The position numbers were made by a program, and so were the translations under genes. Positions 1 through 9,609 of a stretch of 64,000 nt of DNA are shown piece after piece. The notes under the pieces are model-generated. The model searched no databases and had not been told where the DNA came from. It worked only from the letters and a program-made list of their open reading frames with translations. The DNA is from Acidobacteriota bacterium. Its GTDB lineage: Bacteria > Acidobacteriota > Vicinamibacteria > Vicinamibacterales > SCN-69-37. The DNA lies in assembly GCA_020853395.1 (NCBI GenBank), contig JADYYY010000021.1:30152-94151 (forward strand). The letters are read 5' to 3'. Numbering within the stretch: the first letter of the stretch is position 1; each line of letters opens with the position of its first letter.

Positions 1-1236
1 GCCGGAATACCGGACCAGCACGCGGCCGCGGCCGGCGATCGCGGCCGTCACGCGCTCGATCTCGGCCTGCACGAGCGGCAGGTCGTCGATCGGCGTGCGC
101 GTGCTGACGCGCACGTTCTTCAAGGTCTGGGGAAGCACCACGAGCTCGCCGGCCAGCTCCGTCAGCTCGCGGCCCGTCCGCGCCATCACCCGCAACACGG
201 CCAGCGTCGTCGCCAGCCCATCGCCCGTCGGCAGGTGCTCGGCGAGCACGATGTGCCCGGACTGCTCGCCGCCCAGCGCGAACCCGCCCCGGCGCATCTC
301 GTCCATCACGTGCTTGTCGCCCACCGGGGTCCGCAACATGCGGATGCCGCGCTGCCGCAGCGCCAGCTCGAGGCCGGCATTGCTCATCACCGTCGCCACC
401 ACGGTGTCGCCGGTGAGCCGGCCGTCGCGCTGGTAGTCCAGCGCCAGCATCAGGAGCACGGCGTCGCCGTCCACGGTACGGCCGTGCGCGTCCACGAAGA
501 TCGCGCGGTCGCCGTCGCCGTCGAACGCCACGCCGAGGCGGCAGCGTTCGCGCACGACCGTGTCGGCGATCCGTTGCGGGTGCGTCGACCCGCAGTCGAG
601 ATTGATGTTCCGCCCGTCCGGCTGGTCGCCCAGGGCCACCACCTCGAACCCCATCGCTTCCAACAGCCGCGCCGCCGTTCTCGTCGTCGCGCCGTTCGCC
701 ATGTCGATCGCAATGCGCGAACCGGCGAGCGATCCGGCGTCGGGGAGCAGACGCGCGACGTGCTGCAGGTAGGCGTCGACGAGGTCGGGTCGCGGCTGTG
801 GTGATCCGTCACGGCCCGGCACTCCCCAGCTCTCGTCCGCCATGACCTCTTCGACCGCGCGCTCCTCGGCCTCGTCGAACTTCTCGCCTCGTCCAGAGAA
901 GACCTTGACCCCGTTGTCGGGATGCGGGTTGTGCGACGCCGAGATCACGAGGCCCAGGTCGAAATCGAAGGCACCGGCGACGTACGCCACCGCCGGCGTC
1001 GGGACGACGCCTGCGGTCGAGACGATCGCGCCTTCAGCCGCCGCGCCTCGCGCCAGCTCGCGTTCGATCCACTCGCCGGATTCACGCGTGTCGCGGCCCA
1101 CCACCAGGTGGCGCGGCCGCCCTTTCGGCAGCGCCCGAACCAGCGCTGCTCCGAGGCGCGCGAGCGTCGGAGGATCGAGCGGCCAGCGCCCCGCCACACC
1201 ACGTACGCCGTCGGTGCCGAACAGCCGGGGCGTCAT
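1..1236 (-). CDS. glmM: Phosphoglucosamine mutase GlmM (3' end outside window)
   Basis: Converts glucosamine-6-phosphate to glucosamine-1-phosphate in the cytoplasmic route to UDP-GlcNAc, hence peptidoglycan and lipid A. Seen: 412 codons with no stop before the window edge; the family is about 450 aa, so some 35-40 residues are missing. The protein begins MTPRLFGTDGVRG. The phosphoserine loop ISASHNPHPDNG lies near residue 100, the metal loop DGDGDR near 240, the sugar-binding GGEQSGH near 325, and the last visible residues RVLVRYSG begin the phosphate-binding loop. The ATG overlaps the stop of the upstream YbbR gene by 4 nt (ATGA), so it is translationally coupled. It is the last visible gene of a c-di-AMP/cell-wall operon, an order known from Firmicutes (cdaA-cdaR-glmM), where GlmM binds and inhibits CdaA. 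Identity is firm; the regulatory role here is inferred from that family knowledge. Confidence 0.97.
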   Translation of the reverse strand, partial: MTPRLFGTDGVRGVAGRWPLDPPTLARLGAALVRALPKGRPRHLVVGRDTRESGEWIERELARGAAAEGAIVSTAGVVPTPAVAYVAGAFDFDLGLVISASHNPHPDNGVKVFSGRGEKFDEAEERAVEEVMADESWGVPGRDGSPQPRPDLVDAYLQHVARLLPDAGSLAGSRIAIDMANGATTRTAARLLEAMGFEVVALGDQPDGRNINLDCGSTHPQRIADTVVRERCRLGVAFDGDGDRAIFVDAHGRTVDGDAVLLMLALDYQRDGRLTGDTVVATVMSNAGLELALRQRGIRMLRTPVGDKHVMDEMRRGGFALGGEQSGHIVLAEHLPTGDGLATTLAVLRVMARTGRELTELAGELVVLPQTLKNVRVSTRTPIDDLPLVQAEIERVTAAIAGRGRVLVRYSG

Positions 1237-1880
1237 CGGGACCTCGCCGGCAGGATCGGAACGATCACGCGGACGCGGCGCGGCTCGACCGGCCGAACCT
1301 GCGCGTCCACCACCACGACGCTCACCACTTCGTTCACGGTCGCGCTCCGGCCCTGCACCGACACGCGTTCGGTGACGACCGAGACGCCGTGCGCCAGCCG
1401 GCGTTCCGGCCCCACGACCGTGAGCGTCGGCGGCTCCACGCGCGGCTCGCCGACGACGAACCCGGCCGCGGGCGAGCCGTCGATGGTCGGATGGATCTCG
1501 ACTTCGCGGCGGCCCGACTGCTCCAGCCGCACGGTGATCGCGCCGGGATCCACCATCAACACCTCGATGTTCACGGGCGCGAGCACCTGTTCGGTGCTCA
1601 GCGAGTACAAGTTGTCGCCTTCGTGAGCGTTGTTCAGATTCACGACGAGCCGCAGGTCGCCCGGCGCGAGCGCGCCGACGACGCGATCGTCGCCGCGGAC
1701 GACGACACGCACCTGATCCGATTCGCTCGTCATCTCGTATCGCCCGGGCAGGTTGCTGAACGACACGTCCACCCGCAGGCTGCGCGTGATCTGATGGCCG
1801 CTGATTGTCAGCCAGAGCAGCACGCCCAGCGCGAGCGAGAGCAGCTTGAGCCCGAAATGCCGGAAGGGGTGCCAGGCCAT
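1233..1880 (-). CDS. cdaR: YbbR-domain membrane protein, CdaR-like regulator of diadenylate cyclase
   Basis: A 215-residue protein with one N-terminal membrane helix (about residues 9-27, LKLLSLALGVLLWLTISG) followed by an extracytoplasmic part built of two YbbR-type beta repeats. Typical repeat phrases are visible (FSNLPGRYEMTS, LRVDVSF near residue 35; a second copy around VEIHPTIDGSPAAGFVVG). In Firmicutes CdaR sits in the membrane and modulates CdaA. Its ATG follows the cdaA stop directly with no gap, and its stop overlaps glmM, so stoichiometric production is expected. It is shorter than four-repeat Firmicutes CdaR. Function is transferred from the family and the operon order. Confidence 0.88.
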   Translation of the reverse strand: MAWHPFRHFGLKLLSLALGVLLWLTISGHQITRSLRVDVSFSNLPGRYEMTSESDQVRVVVRGDDRVVGALAPGDLRLVVNLNNAHEGDNLYSLSTEQVLAPVNIEVLMVDPGAITVRLEQSGRREVEIHPTIDGSPAAGFVVGEPRVEPPTLTVVGPERRLAHGVSVVTERVSVQGRSATVNEVVSVVVVDAQVRPVEPRRVRVIVPILPARSR

Positions 1881-2699
1881 CTATGCGTCCACGTCGCGCC
1901 GGCCGGTCCCCTCGTCGCCGGACCGCCGGCCGGCCAGGATCAGCCGCTGCAGCCGATGACGGAGGTCGTCCGTGGTCAACCCGCGCGAGATCTGACCGTG
2001 GCGCGACAGCGACACCTCCCCGCGCTCTTCCGAGACGACGACGGCGATCGCATCGGATTCCTCCGTGAGCCCGATGGCCGCGCGGTGGCGTGTGCCGAGA
2101 TCGCGGTCGAGCTTGGGGTTCACGGTCAACGGCAGGAAGCAGGCGGCGGCCGCGATGCGGCCCTCCGAGACGATCACCGCGCCGTCGTGGAGCGGCGTCG
2201 TCGGCTGGAAGATCGTCGTCAGCAGATCGTAGCTGACGGCCGCGTCGATCGGGATGCCGCTCTCGACGTAGTTGCGCAGCCCGATCTCGCGTTCGATGAC
2301 GATGATCGCGCCGACGCGATCCTTGGCGAGCATGGCGGTGGCCGTGATGATCTCCTCGATCATCTCGGTCACGTGCTCCGACTGCCGGAGATACCGGAAG
2401 AACGGCGCGCGCCCGAGGTTCGACAGCGCGCGGCGGATGTCCGATTGGAACAGCACGATCGCCGCGAAGGCGCCGTACGCCAGCAGGCTGCGAATCAGCC
2501 ACCCGACGGTCTTGAGCGGGAAGGCCTGCGACAGATAGAAGAGCAGCACCACGACGACCGAGCCGATCGCCATCTGCGTGGCGCGCGTGCCGCGAATGAG
2601 CGTGAGCGCCTCGTAGATCAGGAACGAGACGATCAGGATGTCGACGACGTCCCATGCGGAGACCTGAGGCGGGTTGAGCAAGGCAGCCAGCTCACGCAT
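1881..2699 (-). CDS. cdaA: Diadenylate cyclase CdaA (c-di-AMP synthase)
   Basis: Makes cyclic di-AMP from two ATP at the inner membrane. The 272-residue protein has N-terminal membrane helices (about residues 15-35, 37-55 and 58-78) and then the DAC domain. Both signature motifs are present: DGAVIVSEG, and GTRHRAAIGL with the RHR triad, about 25-30 residues later. I use the ATG at 2699; an in-frame TTG at 2708 would add three residues and has no ribosome binding site. The GAGG just before the ATG is closer than ideal. The gene follows the histidine phosphatase by 30 nt and abuts cdaR. The full cdaA-cdaR-glmM order makes an essential CdaA-type cyclase, rather than DisA or CdaS, the best reading. 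Confidence 0.95.
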   Translation of the reverse strand: MRELAALLNPPQVSAWDVVDILIVSFLIYEALTLIRGTRATQMAIGSVVVVLLFYLSQAFPLKTVGWLIRSLLAYGAFAAIVLFQSDIRRALSNLGRAPFFRYLRQSEHVTEMIEEIITATAMLAKDRVGAIIVIEREIGLRNYVESGIPIDAAVSYDLLTTIFQPTTPLHDGAVIVSEGRIAAAACFLPLTVNPKLDRDLGTRHRAAIGLTEESDAIAVVVSEERGEVSLSRHGQISRGLTTDDLRHRLQRLILAGRRSGDEGTGRRDVDA

Positions 2700-2729
2700 G
2701 GACCTCAAAGCGTATCAAACGACGGGGCG

Positions 2730-3389
2730 TCAGCCGGGATCGCTGGTCGTGACGAACCCCTCGAGGTGCGCGACGTCGTTGACGGCGAGGACGCGCCATG
2801 CGAGGCGCCCGGCCGACCGCTCGGGCACCACGCGGAGCAGCGAGCTGTTCGCGATTCCGGCGACGGCCGGCAGGCTGACGCCGGCAGCCAGCGGCACGCG
2901 CCCCGCCGCCATCAGATCGAGCAGCAAGCGGATCGGCCCACCGTGGGTCACGACCGCCACGGCCCGGCGCTCCCGGTGCGCGTCCGCGACGTCCGAGAGC
3001 GCGGCAGAGACGCGCCGCTCGAACTCCGTTCGGCGCTCGCCGCCCGGCGGATCCCCGCCGCCCGCCGCCGCGCGCCAGATGTCGAGCTCACCGAGCGTCT
3101 GGCCCTCGAGCGATCCGAATCCGCGCTCACGCCAGGCGGCCGACAGCTCCGCGACGAGACCCAGGGCCGCGGCGATCGGCGCCGCCGTCTCGAGGGCGCG
3201 ACGGAGATCGGACGAGATGAGGTGCTCGATTGGCGGCACGAAGGTGCGCAGCCGATCCGCGAGCCTCGCTGCCTGATGGCGACCGACCGCGTTGAGCGTC
3301 GTCGGCAGATGCCCCTGCAGCACGCCAGCCGCGTTCGAGTCGGTCTGACCGTGGCGGATGAGGACGATCTCGGGCCACGCCTCGGTCAT
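2730..3389 (-). CDS. Histidine phosphatase (phosphoglycerate mutase-like) family protein
   Basis: A 219-residue cytoplasmic member of the branch-1 histidine phosphatase superfamily. The catalytic His is in VLIRHGQTDSN near residue 12; the second phosphate-pocket arginine is in SSDLRRALETA near residue 60; the second catalytic His is in VVTHGG near residue 147. The members of this family that share these motifs include CobC, GpmB-like phosphatases and broad sugar/nucleotide phosphatases, and sequence alone does not separate them. Its ATG overlaps the folP stop (ATGA), so it is coupled to folate synthesis, and cdaA follows by 30 nt. A role in dephosphorylating a pteridine or sugar phosphate of the neighbouring pathways is only a guess. 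Confidence 0.9.
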   Translation of the reverse strand: MTEAWPEIVLIRHGQTDSNAAGVLQGHLPTTLNAVGRHQAARLADRLRTFVPPIEHLISSDLRRALETAAPIAAALGLVAELSAAWRERGFGSLEGQTLGELDIWRAAAGGGDPPGGERRTEFERRVSAALSDVADAHRERRAVAVVTHGGPIRLLLDLMAAGRVPLAAGVSLPAVAGIANSSLLRVVPERSAGRLAWRVLAVNDVAHLEGFVTTSDPG

Positions 3390-4264
3390 CCGGCCTGGCC
3401 CTCGGCGGCTGCCCGAAGGTCGTCGGCCACTCTCACGACCTCCACCATCTCGGCGACGTCATGGACGCGGACGACGTGCGCGCCGAGCAGCACGGAGGCG
3501 GCCACGGCCGCAGCCGTGCCCCAGACACGCTCGTCCGGCTTGCGCGGGCCGAGCGCGTGCGTCAGAAAAGACTTGCGGGACGGCCCCGACACGATCGGCC
3601 GGCCGAGGCTCGACAATCGCGGCAGACCCGCGAGCGCCGCCAGCGAATGCGGCGCCTGCTTGGCGAACCCGAGACCCGGATCGACGAGGAGCCGATCCGC
3701 GGCAATCCCCGCCTCGCGGGCCGCGGCATCTCGTGCCTGCAGTTCGGCCGTGACCTCCGCGGCCACGTCCGCGTACCGGGCGTGCGCGTACATGTCGCTC
3801 GAACGGCCGCGCGTGTGCATGAGGATCAGCGCCACGCCCGTGCGCGCCACGACGCCCGCGAGTTCCGGGTCGTACGTGAGGGCGCTGATGTCGTTGACGA
3901 TGTCGGCGCCGCAGTCGATCGCCCGGCGGGCGACTTCAGCCTTGTAGGTATCGACCGAGATCGGGATATCGGCGCGCCGGCGCACGCCCTCGATCACGGG
4001 CCCGACGCGCGCCCACTCCTCGTCGACCGCCACCGGCTGCGCGCCGGGGCGGGTGGACTCGCCGCCGATGTCGATCAGGCCGGCGCCGCTCTCGATCGCG
4101 CGGGCGGCCTGCGCGATCGCCGTCTCGGGATCGGCATACCGGCCACCGTCCGCGAACGAGTCGGGCGTGACGTTGAGGATGGCCATGACCGCAGTGCGAT
4201 CGCCGAGCGGCAGCACGCGGCCGCGCGGCAGCGGCACGGAGAATCTGGCGCGAGGCGAGATCAC
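3386..4264 (-). CDS. folP: Dihydropteroate synthase
   Basis: Condenses p-aminobenzoate with hydroxymethyl-dihydropterin pyrophosphate in folate synthesis; target of sulfonamides. Seen over 292 residues: the loop-1 signature [13 protein letters not shown] near residue 30, the second DHPS signature [12 protein letters not shown] near 64, [11 protein letters not shown] near 102, NDIS near 124, and a C-terminal VRVHDV near 265 that supplies the pyrophosphate-binding Arg/His. Length is normal. It lies 46 nt behind ftsH and overlaps the next gene by 4 nt. ftsH-folP-glmM order is also known in Proteobacteria, so this neighbourhood is ancient; the extra cda genes make it look like a merger of the Firmicutes and proteobacterial arrangements. 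Confidence 0.96.
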   Translation of the reverse strand: MISPRARFSVPLPRGRVLPLGDRTAVMAILNVTPDSFADGGRYADPETAIAQAARAIESGAGLIDIGGESTRPGAQPVAVDEEWARVGPVIEGVRRRADIPISVDTYKAEVARRAIDCGADIVNDISALTYDPELAGVVARTGVALILMHTRGRSSDMYAHARYADVAAEVTAELQARDAAAREAGIAADRLLVDPGLGFAKQAPHSLAALAGLPRLSSLGRPIVSGPSRKSFLTHALGPRKPDERVWGTAAAVAASVLLGAHVVRVHDVAEMVEVVRVADDLRAAAEGQAG

Positions 4265-4310
4265 GCGAAGGGGGGACGGGTGCGCAGGCGCGCGACCCGT
4301 CCGGCGTTGG

Positions 4311-6238
<1,928 letters not shown>

Positions 6239-6242
<4 letters not shown>

Positions 6243-7639
6243 TGGTTGCCCTTCTTGAAATCCAAGATTACCACGCCTGATCCGGGCGAGGTCACGCGGC
6301 ACTCCTCCGCGATTCCCACGCCCGCGACCCACACGATGCGGCCCGCGGCGTCGGCGACGAGCGGCACGCGATCCCGCTCTGTCCGTGGGACTTTGCGGTC
6401 GACGAACACGTCCTGCAACTTGCGGCGCCCGGGCGCGCCGAACGGGCGAAATCGATCCCCGAAGCGGCGGTTTCGCACCGTCAGCGGGAGAGACAACGCG
6501 CTGGCCTGGACGACAGCCCGGGTCTCGCCGTCGCCGAACGTGCGGAATGAGGAGGCGTCCTGTTCGAAGGACGCCTGAACCACCGCTCCGGTTTCACCGA
6601 TCTGCACCCTTCCTGGAATCGGCAGCTCGTACGCGAACGCGATGCGGACCGGTCGCTCGTGGCCTGCCCCGGTGAACCGCAACGCCGGGCCAGTCCGCTC
6701 GACCGTCAGGCCGGACAAGTCGAGGTGTCCCGCCAGCCGACCCGATCCGGCGAGCCGGCGGACGGCTTCGATGTCTCGAAACGACGCGGAGCCGTCTGCC
6801 CGCTCGATCGCCTGCCGCACGATCCGGCGGGCCAGCGCAGGCGGAAGCTCGCGCAGACCTCGCACGTCGAGTACTTGGACACCAGCCGGCGAAGAAAGCG
6901 TCACCGCAGGGGTCAGCTCCGCCGCCGTACGCGTCAGGAACTGCTCATCGTCATCCGCGATCTCGGCGAAGCGGGCCAGGGCGGCGACGGCGCCGGGCCA
7001 CTCTCGCACGATGACGGGCAGCACCTGATGGCGGAGATAGTTGCGCGGAATCGACACGTCCTCGTTCGTGCGATCCTCGCGCCACGCCGCGCCTCGAGCC
7101 TCGAGGTCGGCGAGGACGTCCGCCCTGCGGCAGTCGATCAAGGGCCGGACGTACGGGCCCCGCCTGGGCCGGACGGCCGAGACGCCGCGGCTGCCGGCGC
7201 CGCGCAAGAGCCGCAGCAGGACCGTTTCGGCCTGGTCGTCCCGCGTGTGGCCGGTGGCGACGAGCGTCGCGCCGAGCGCCCTCGCGCCCGCGTCGAGCGC
7301 CTCGTATCTGACGAGCCGCGCCGCCGCTTCCACGGACAACCGCCCGGCGTCGGCTCTCGACCGGACGTCCGACCGGATCGCATGGCATGAGAGACCCAGT
7401 TGCGCCGCCAGCCCGCGCACGAACTGCTCGTCCGCGTCGGCGTCGCCTGGCCGGAGCCCGTGATGAACGTGGAGGAGTCCAACCAGCGACCACGCGGCCT
7501 TTGCCGCGAGGTCGCTCAGCGCCCACGCCAGCGCCACCGAGTCGGCTCCGCCGGAGACGGCGACCGCCACGCGGTCGCCGGAGCCGATGAGGGCGCGGGC
7601 CCGGATCGTCCGCCTGACGCGCCGCAGCAAGGGAGACAA
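6239..7639 (-). CDS. tilS: tRNA(Ile)-lysidine synthase TilS
   Basis: Ligates lysine to C34 of the CAU-anticodon isoleucine tRNA, switching it from Met to Ile identity. The 466-residue protein has the N-type ATP pyrophosphatase loop SGGADSVAL near residue 29, a catalytic-domain RNYLRH motif near 200, and a C-terminal TilS_C domain ([20 protein letters not shown] near residue 390). The predicted start is TTG at 7639: a TAGACT hexamer ends exactly 6 nt upstream, so the transcript should begin at or within a base or two of the start codon. tilS heads the ftsH-folP-cda-glmM operon; tilS-ftsH adjacency is also common in Firmicutes. A CAU tRNA lies divergently 114 nt away. Confidence 0.96.
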
Positions 7640-7645
7640 GGTCGT

Positions 7646-7651
7646 AGTCTA
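7646..7651 (-). promoter_or_regulatory. -10 hexamer of tilS operon, leaderless arrangement
   Basis: On the minus strand TAGACT is followed by six bases and then the TTG start of tilS. A -10 element this close to the start puts transcription initiation on the start codon. No good -35 is visible at 17 nt; the spacer region is filled by the AAGCCGTAAGCC-type repeat. Inference from spacing only. Confidence 0.6.
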
Positions 7652-7654
7652 GCG

Positions 7655-7705
7655 GGCTTACGGCTTGGGCTTACGGCCAAGACACAGGCGGTGAGCCATT
7701 CGCGG
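7655..7705. repeat. Degenerate CTTACGG/AAGCCGTAAG repeat, copy 1
   Basis: Contains GGGCTTACGGCTT followed at once by GGGCTTACGGCC, then weaker units (GGTGAGCC, CGCGGCTTCCGG). It fills the gap upstream of tilS and before the tRNA promoter. The same words recur at 7868-7945, 11704-11835, 22700-22730 and 23664-23692. Confidence 0.6.
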
Positions 7706-7753
7706 CTTCCGGCTGGCGTCTTGTCTGGAACTTGACTACGATTGACAGAATCT

Positions 7754-7830
7754 GCCGGTGTAGCTCAGCTGGTTAGAGCATGCGGCTCATATCCGCAGTG
7801 TCCGGGGTTCAAGTCCCTGCACCGGCACCA
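7754..7830 (+). tRNA. tRNA with CAU anticodon (tRNA-Met most likely; tRNA-Ile2 possible)
   Basis: A 77-nt cloverleaf can be drawn completely: acceptor GCCGGTG/CACCGGC with seven pairs, D arm GCTC/GAGC, anticodon stem TGCGG/CCGCA with loop CTCATAT (anticodon CAT), T stem CGGGG/CCCTG with loop TTCAAGT, and an encoded ACCA end. The paired G1-C72 and the lack of three G-C pairs at the base of the anticodon stem exclude initiator tRNA. The body resembles elongator tRNA-Met, but a CAU tRNA next to tilS could be its substrate tRNA-Ile2. Position 38 is U, which is unusual for either. Confidence 0.95.
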
Positions 7831-7838
7831 CCTCTCCT

Positions 7839-7860
7839 CCCGGGGGACCCGCCCCCCGGG
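7839..7860 (+). terminator. GC-rich hairpin after tRNA
   Basis: CCCGGGGG pairs with CCCCCGGG across a 6-nt loop, followed by CTTTCTCC. It starts 8 nt after the tRNA and lies between the tRNA and the convergent queA, so it could stop transcription from either side. The T tract is poor. Confidence 0.5.
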
Positions 7861-7867
7861 CTTTCTC

Positions 7868-7945
7868 CCCCGTAGGCGTGAACCGCGAGGCTCGAGCCTT
7901 GGCCATGAGCCGCAAGGCGTAAGCCATGGGCTCCAAGTCGTGAGC
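7868..7945. repeat. Degenerate AAGCCGTAAGC repeat, copy 2
   Basis: A tract of related short words: GTGAACCGC, GAGGCTCGAGCC, CATGAGCCGC, AAGGCGTAAGCC, CAAGTCGTGAGCC. It fills the gap between the tRNA terminator and the queA stop codon. No open frame or known RNA is evident. Confidence 0.55.
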
Positions 7946-7953
7946 CGGTCTTC

Positions 7954-9018
7954 TCAGAGCACGAGCATGGCATCGCCGTAGCTGTAGAACCGGAATCCGC
8001 GCGAGACCGCGTGGCGATAGGCGGCCATGATGAGGTCGACGCCGCCAAACGCAGCGACGAGCATCAGGAGCGACGAGCGTGGCAGGTGGAAATTGGTCAG
8101 CAGCCCGTCGATGGCGCGGAACCGGTAGCCGGGGTGGATGAAGAGGTCGGTCACGCCAGAGCCGGCCGGCACATCGTTGGCCGGGGCCGTCGCCGCGCTT
8201 TCCAGCGCCCGCGTCGTGGTCGTGCCGACCGCGATCACGCGGCCGCCGGCTGCGCGGGCATCGGCGATCGCCCGCGCGGCGGCCGACGAGATGGCATAGC
8301 GCTCCGCGTCGACGCGGTGCGCCTCGACCTGTTCGACGCGGACGGGCTTGAAGGTGCCGTACCCGACGTGCAGCGTCACCGTGGCCCATCCGATCCCGGC
8401 GTCGCGAAGCGACTGGAGGAGCGCCTCGTCGAAGTGCAGTCCCGCGGTGGGCGCCGCGATCGACCCGCGGCGAACGGCGAACACGGTCTGATAGCGCTCG
8501 CGATCCTCCGCGCTGTCCGGCCGATGGATGTAGGGCGGCAGCGGCACGTGTCCCAGCGCGTCGATCGCCTCGTCGACGCTATCGGCACCGGCCACGTCGA
8601 GGCGGATCGTGCGCCGGCCGAAGAAGTGCCGCTCGAGCACCTCGCCCGTGAGGCGCACGCCGGGCGCGCGCGTCGGATCGTCGAACACCAGGCGCGCGCC
8701 AGGCTTCAGCTTCTGGCCGGGGTGCACGAGCGCCTGCCACTCGCGCTCCGCGGTCTGCTCGAGCAGCAGACACTCGACCGCCCCGCCGCTCGGATCGCGA
8801 CGCCCGAGCAGCCGTGCCGGGAACACGCGGGTGTCGTTCGCCACGAGCAGATCGTTGCGGCGAAGCCTGCTCGGCAGCTCCCGGATGGTCGCCTCCTCCC
8901 AGCAACCGGCGTCGCGATGGACGACCAGCAGGCGCGACGCTCCGCGTTCGCTTGGATGCTGCGCGATGAGTTCCGGAGGCAGGTCGAAGTCGAAAGCGGA
9001 AACCGAGAGCGGCGACAC
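7954..9018 (-). CDS. queA: S-adenosylmethionine:tRNA ribosyltransferase-isomerase QueA
   Basis: Transfers and isomerises the ribosyl moiety of AdoMet onto 7-aminomethyl-deazaguanine-tRNA, giving epoxyqueuosine at wobble G34. The 354-residue protein is full length, opening SAFDFDLPPELIAQHPSERG; other family blocks are NDTRVFPARLLGRR near residue 60, PLPPYIHR near 158, TAGLHFDE near 191, the VGYGTFKPV loop near 217, and the C-terminal TNFHLPRSSLLMLVAAFGG. Start is GTG at 9018 with AGGAG about 8 nt upstream; TAGAAT lies 14 nt upstream, so the leader is short but not absent. In many bacteria queA follows ruvAB; here ruvAB is 8 kb away. Confidence 0.96.
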   Translation of the reverse strand: MSPLSVSAFDFDLPPELIAQHPSERGASRLLVVHRDAGCWEEATIRELPSRLRRNDLLVANDTRVFPARLLGRRDPSGGAVECLLLEQTAEREWQALVHPGQKLKPGARLVFDDPTRAPGVRLTGEVLERHFFGRRTIRLDVAGADSVDEAIDALGHVPLPPYIHRPDSAEDRERYQTVFAVRRGSIAAPTAGLHFDEALLQSLRDAGIGWATVTLHVGYGTFKPVRVEQVEAHRVDAERYAISSAAARAIADARAAGGRVIAVGTTTTRALESAATAPANDVPAGSGVTDLFIHPGYRFRAIDGLLTNFHLPRSSLLMLVAAFGGVDLIMAAYRHAVSRGFRFYSYGDAMLVL

Positions 9019-9053
9019 CGGATGGCTCCTGGATTCTAGACCACGCGCCGGCG

Positions 9054-9533
9054 CTACGGCAGCCGTCCCTCGAGCAGGCGCCAGAGCGAGAGCGCCATCC
9101 AGATCGCGGCCAGCATCACGCCGAACACGATGACGCCGAACAGGCCGGCGATCGTGAAGACGAACGCGTAGTCGCCACGCGTCGGGCGCCGGCCCGGGTG
9201 CGCGAACCGTTCGAGCAGCGCGAGATTCGCCGTGTTCGCGCGCCAGAACAGGTCGGCGACGTTGCCGGCGACCGGCACCGCGCCAATCGCCGCGTCGATC
9301 AGCGCGTTGACGAGCATGCGGGCGACGACGATCTTCGGAACGCCGAGCAGGAGGCCGTGGGAGATGACGGCGAGCGCGAACACGGGGCTCGCCAGATCGC
9401 CGAGGCCCGGCACCAGCGAGAGCAGCGGATCCAACCCGAACCGGATGTTCGTGCCGGGAATCCGGAAGCGCGCGTCGAGCAGCACGGCCCAGCGGCGCAG
9501 CAGTCGCATCGTGTGGTCCGGCGCGATCGGCAC
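9054..9533 (-). CDS. DUF4112 family membrane protein
   Basis: A 159-residue protein of unknown function. The N-terminal half carries the DUF4112 pattern (LLDARFRIPGTNIRFGLDP followed by LLSLVPGLGD near residue 40, and IGAVPVAGNVADLFWRANTAN near 85). Hydrophobic stretches at about residues 52-72 and 124-152 suggest two membrane segments. The GTG start at 9533 is preceded by GAGGGG. It is transcribed divergently from glgX and follows queA's promoter side in tandem, but nothing in the neighbours suggests a role. Confidence 0.8.
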   Translation of the reverse strand: MPIAPDHTMRLLRRWAVLLDARFRIPGTNIRFGLDPLLSLVPGLGDLASPVFALAVISHGLLLGVPKIVVARMLVNALIDAAIGAVPVAGNVADLFWRANTANLALLERFAHPGRRPTRGDYAFVFTIAGLFGVIVFGVMLAAIWMALSLWRLLEGRLP

Positions 9534-9597
9534 GGTCCCCTCACCTTACCGCGGCTCGTCGTGATGCGGGAGGCCAGGGCGATGGCGAACGCTGGCG

Positions 9598-9603
9598 TAA
9601 GAT
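9598..9603 (+). promoter_or_regulatory. -10 hexamer of glgX, leaderless arrangement
   Basis: TAAGAT ends 6 nt before the GTG of glgX. There is no Shine-Dalgarno sequence between them and no room for one. Inferred leaderless start. Confidence 0.55.
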
Positions 9604-9609
9604 CTGCGC

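Noticed and set aside
1389..3947. An 850-codon plus-strand open frame across the cdaR-cdaA-folP region
   Set aside because: Arg/Asp/His-rich low-complexity translation with no domain, fully antisense to well-supported genes; a GC3 artefact. The same applies to long antisense frames at 9541-11661, 20037-22631, 25621-28620, 32298-34328, 34982-37021 and 46498-48669.
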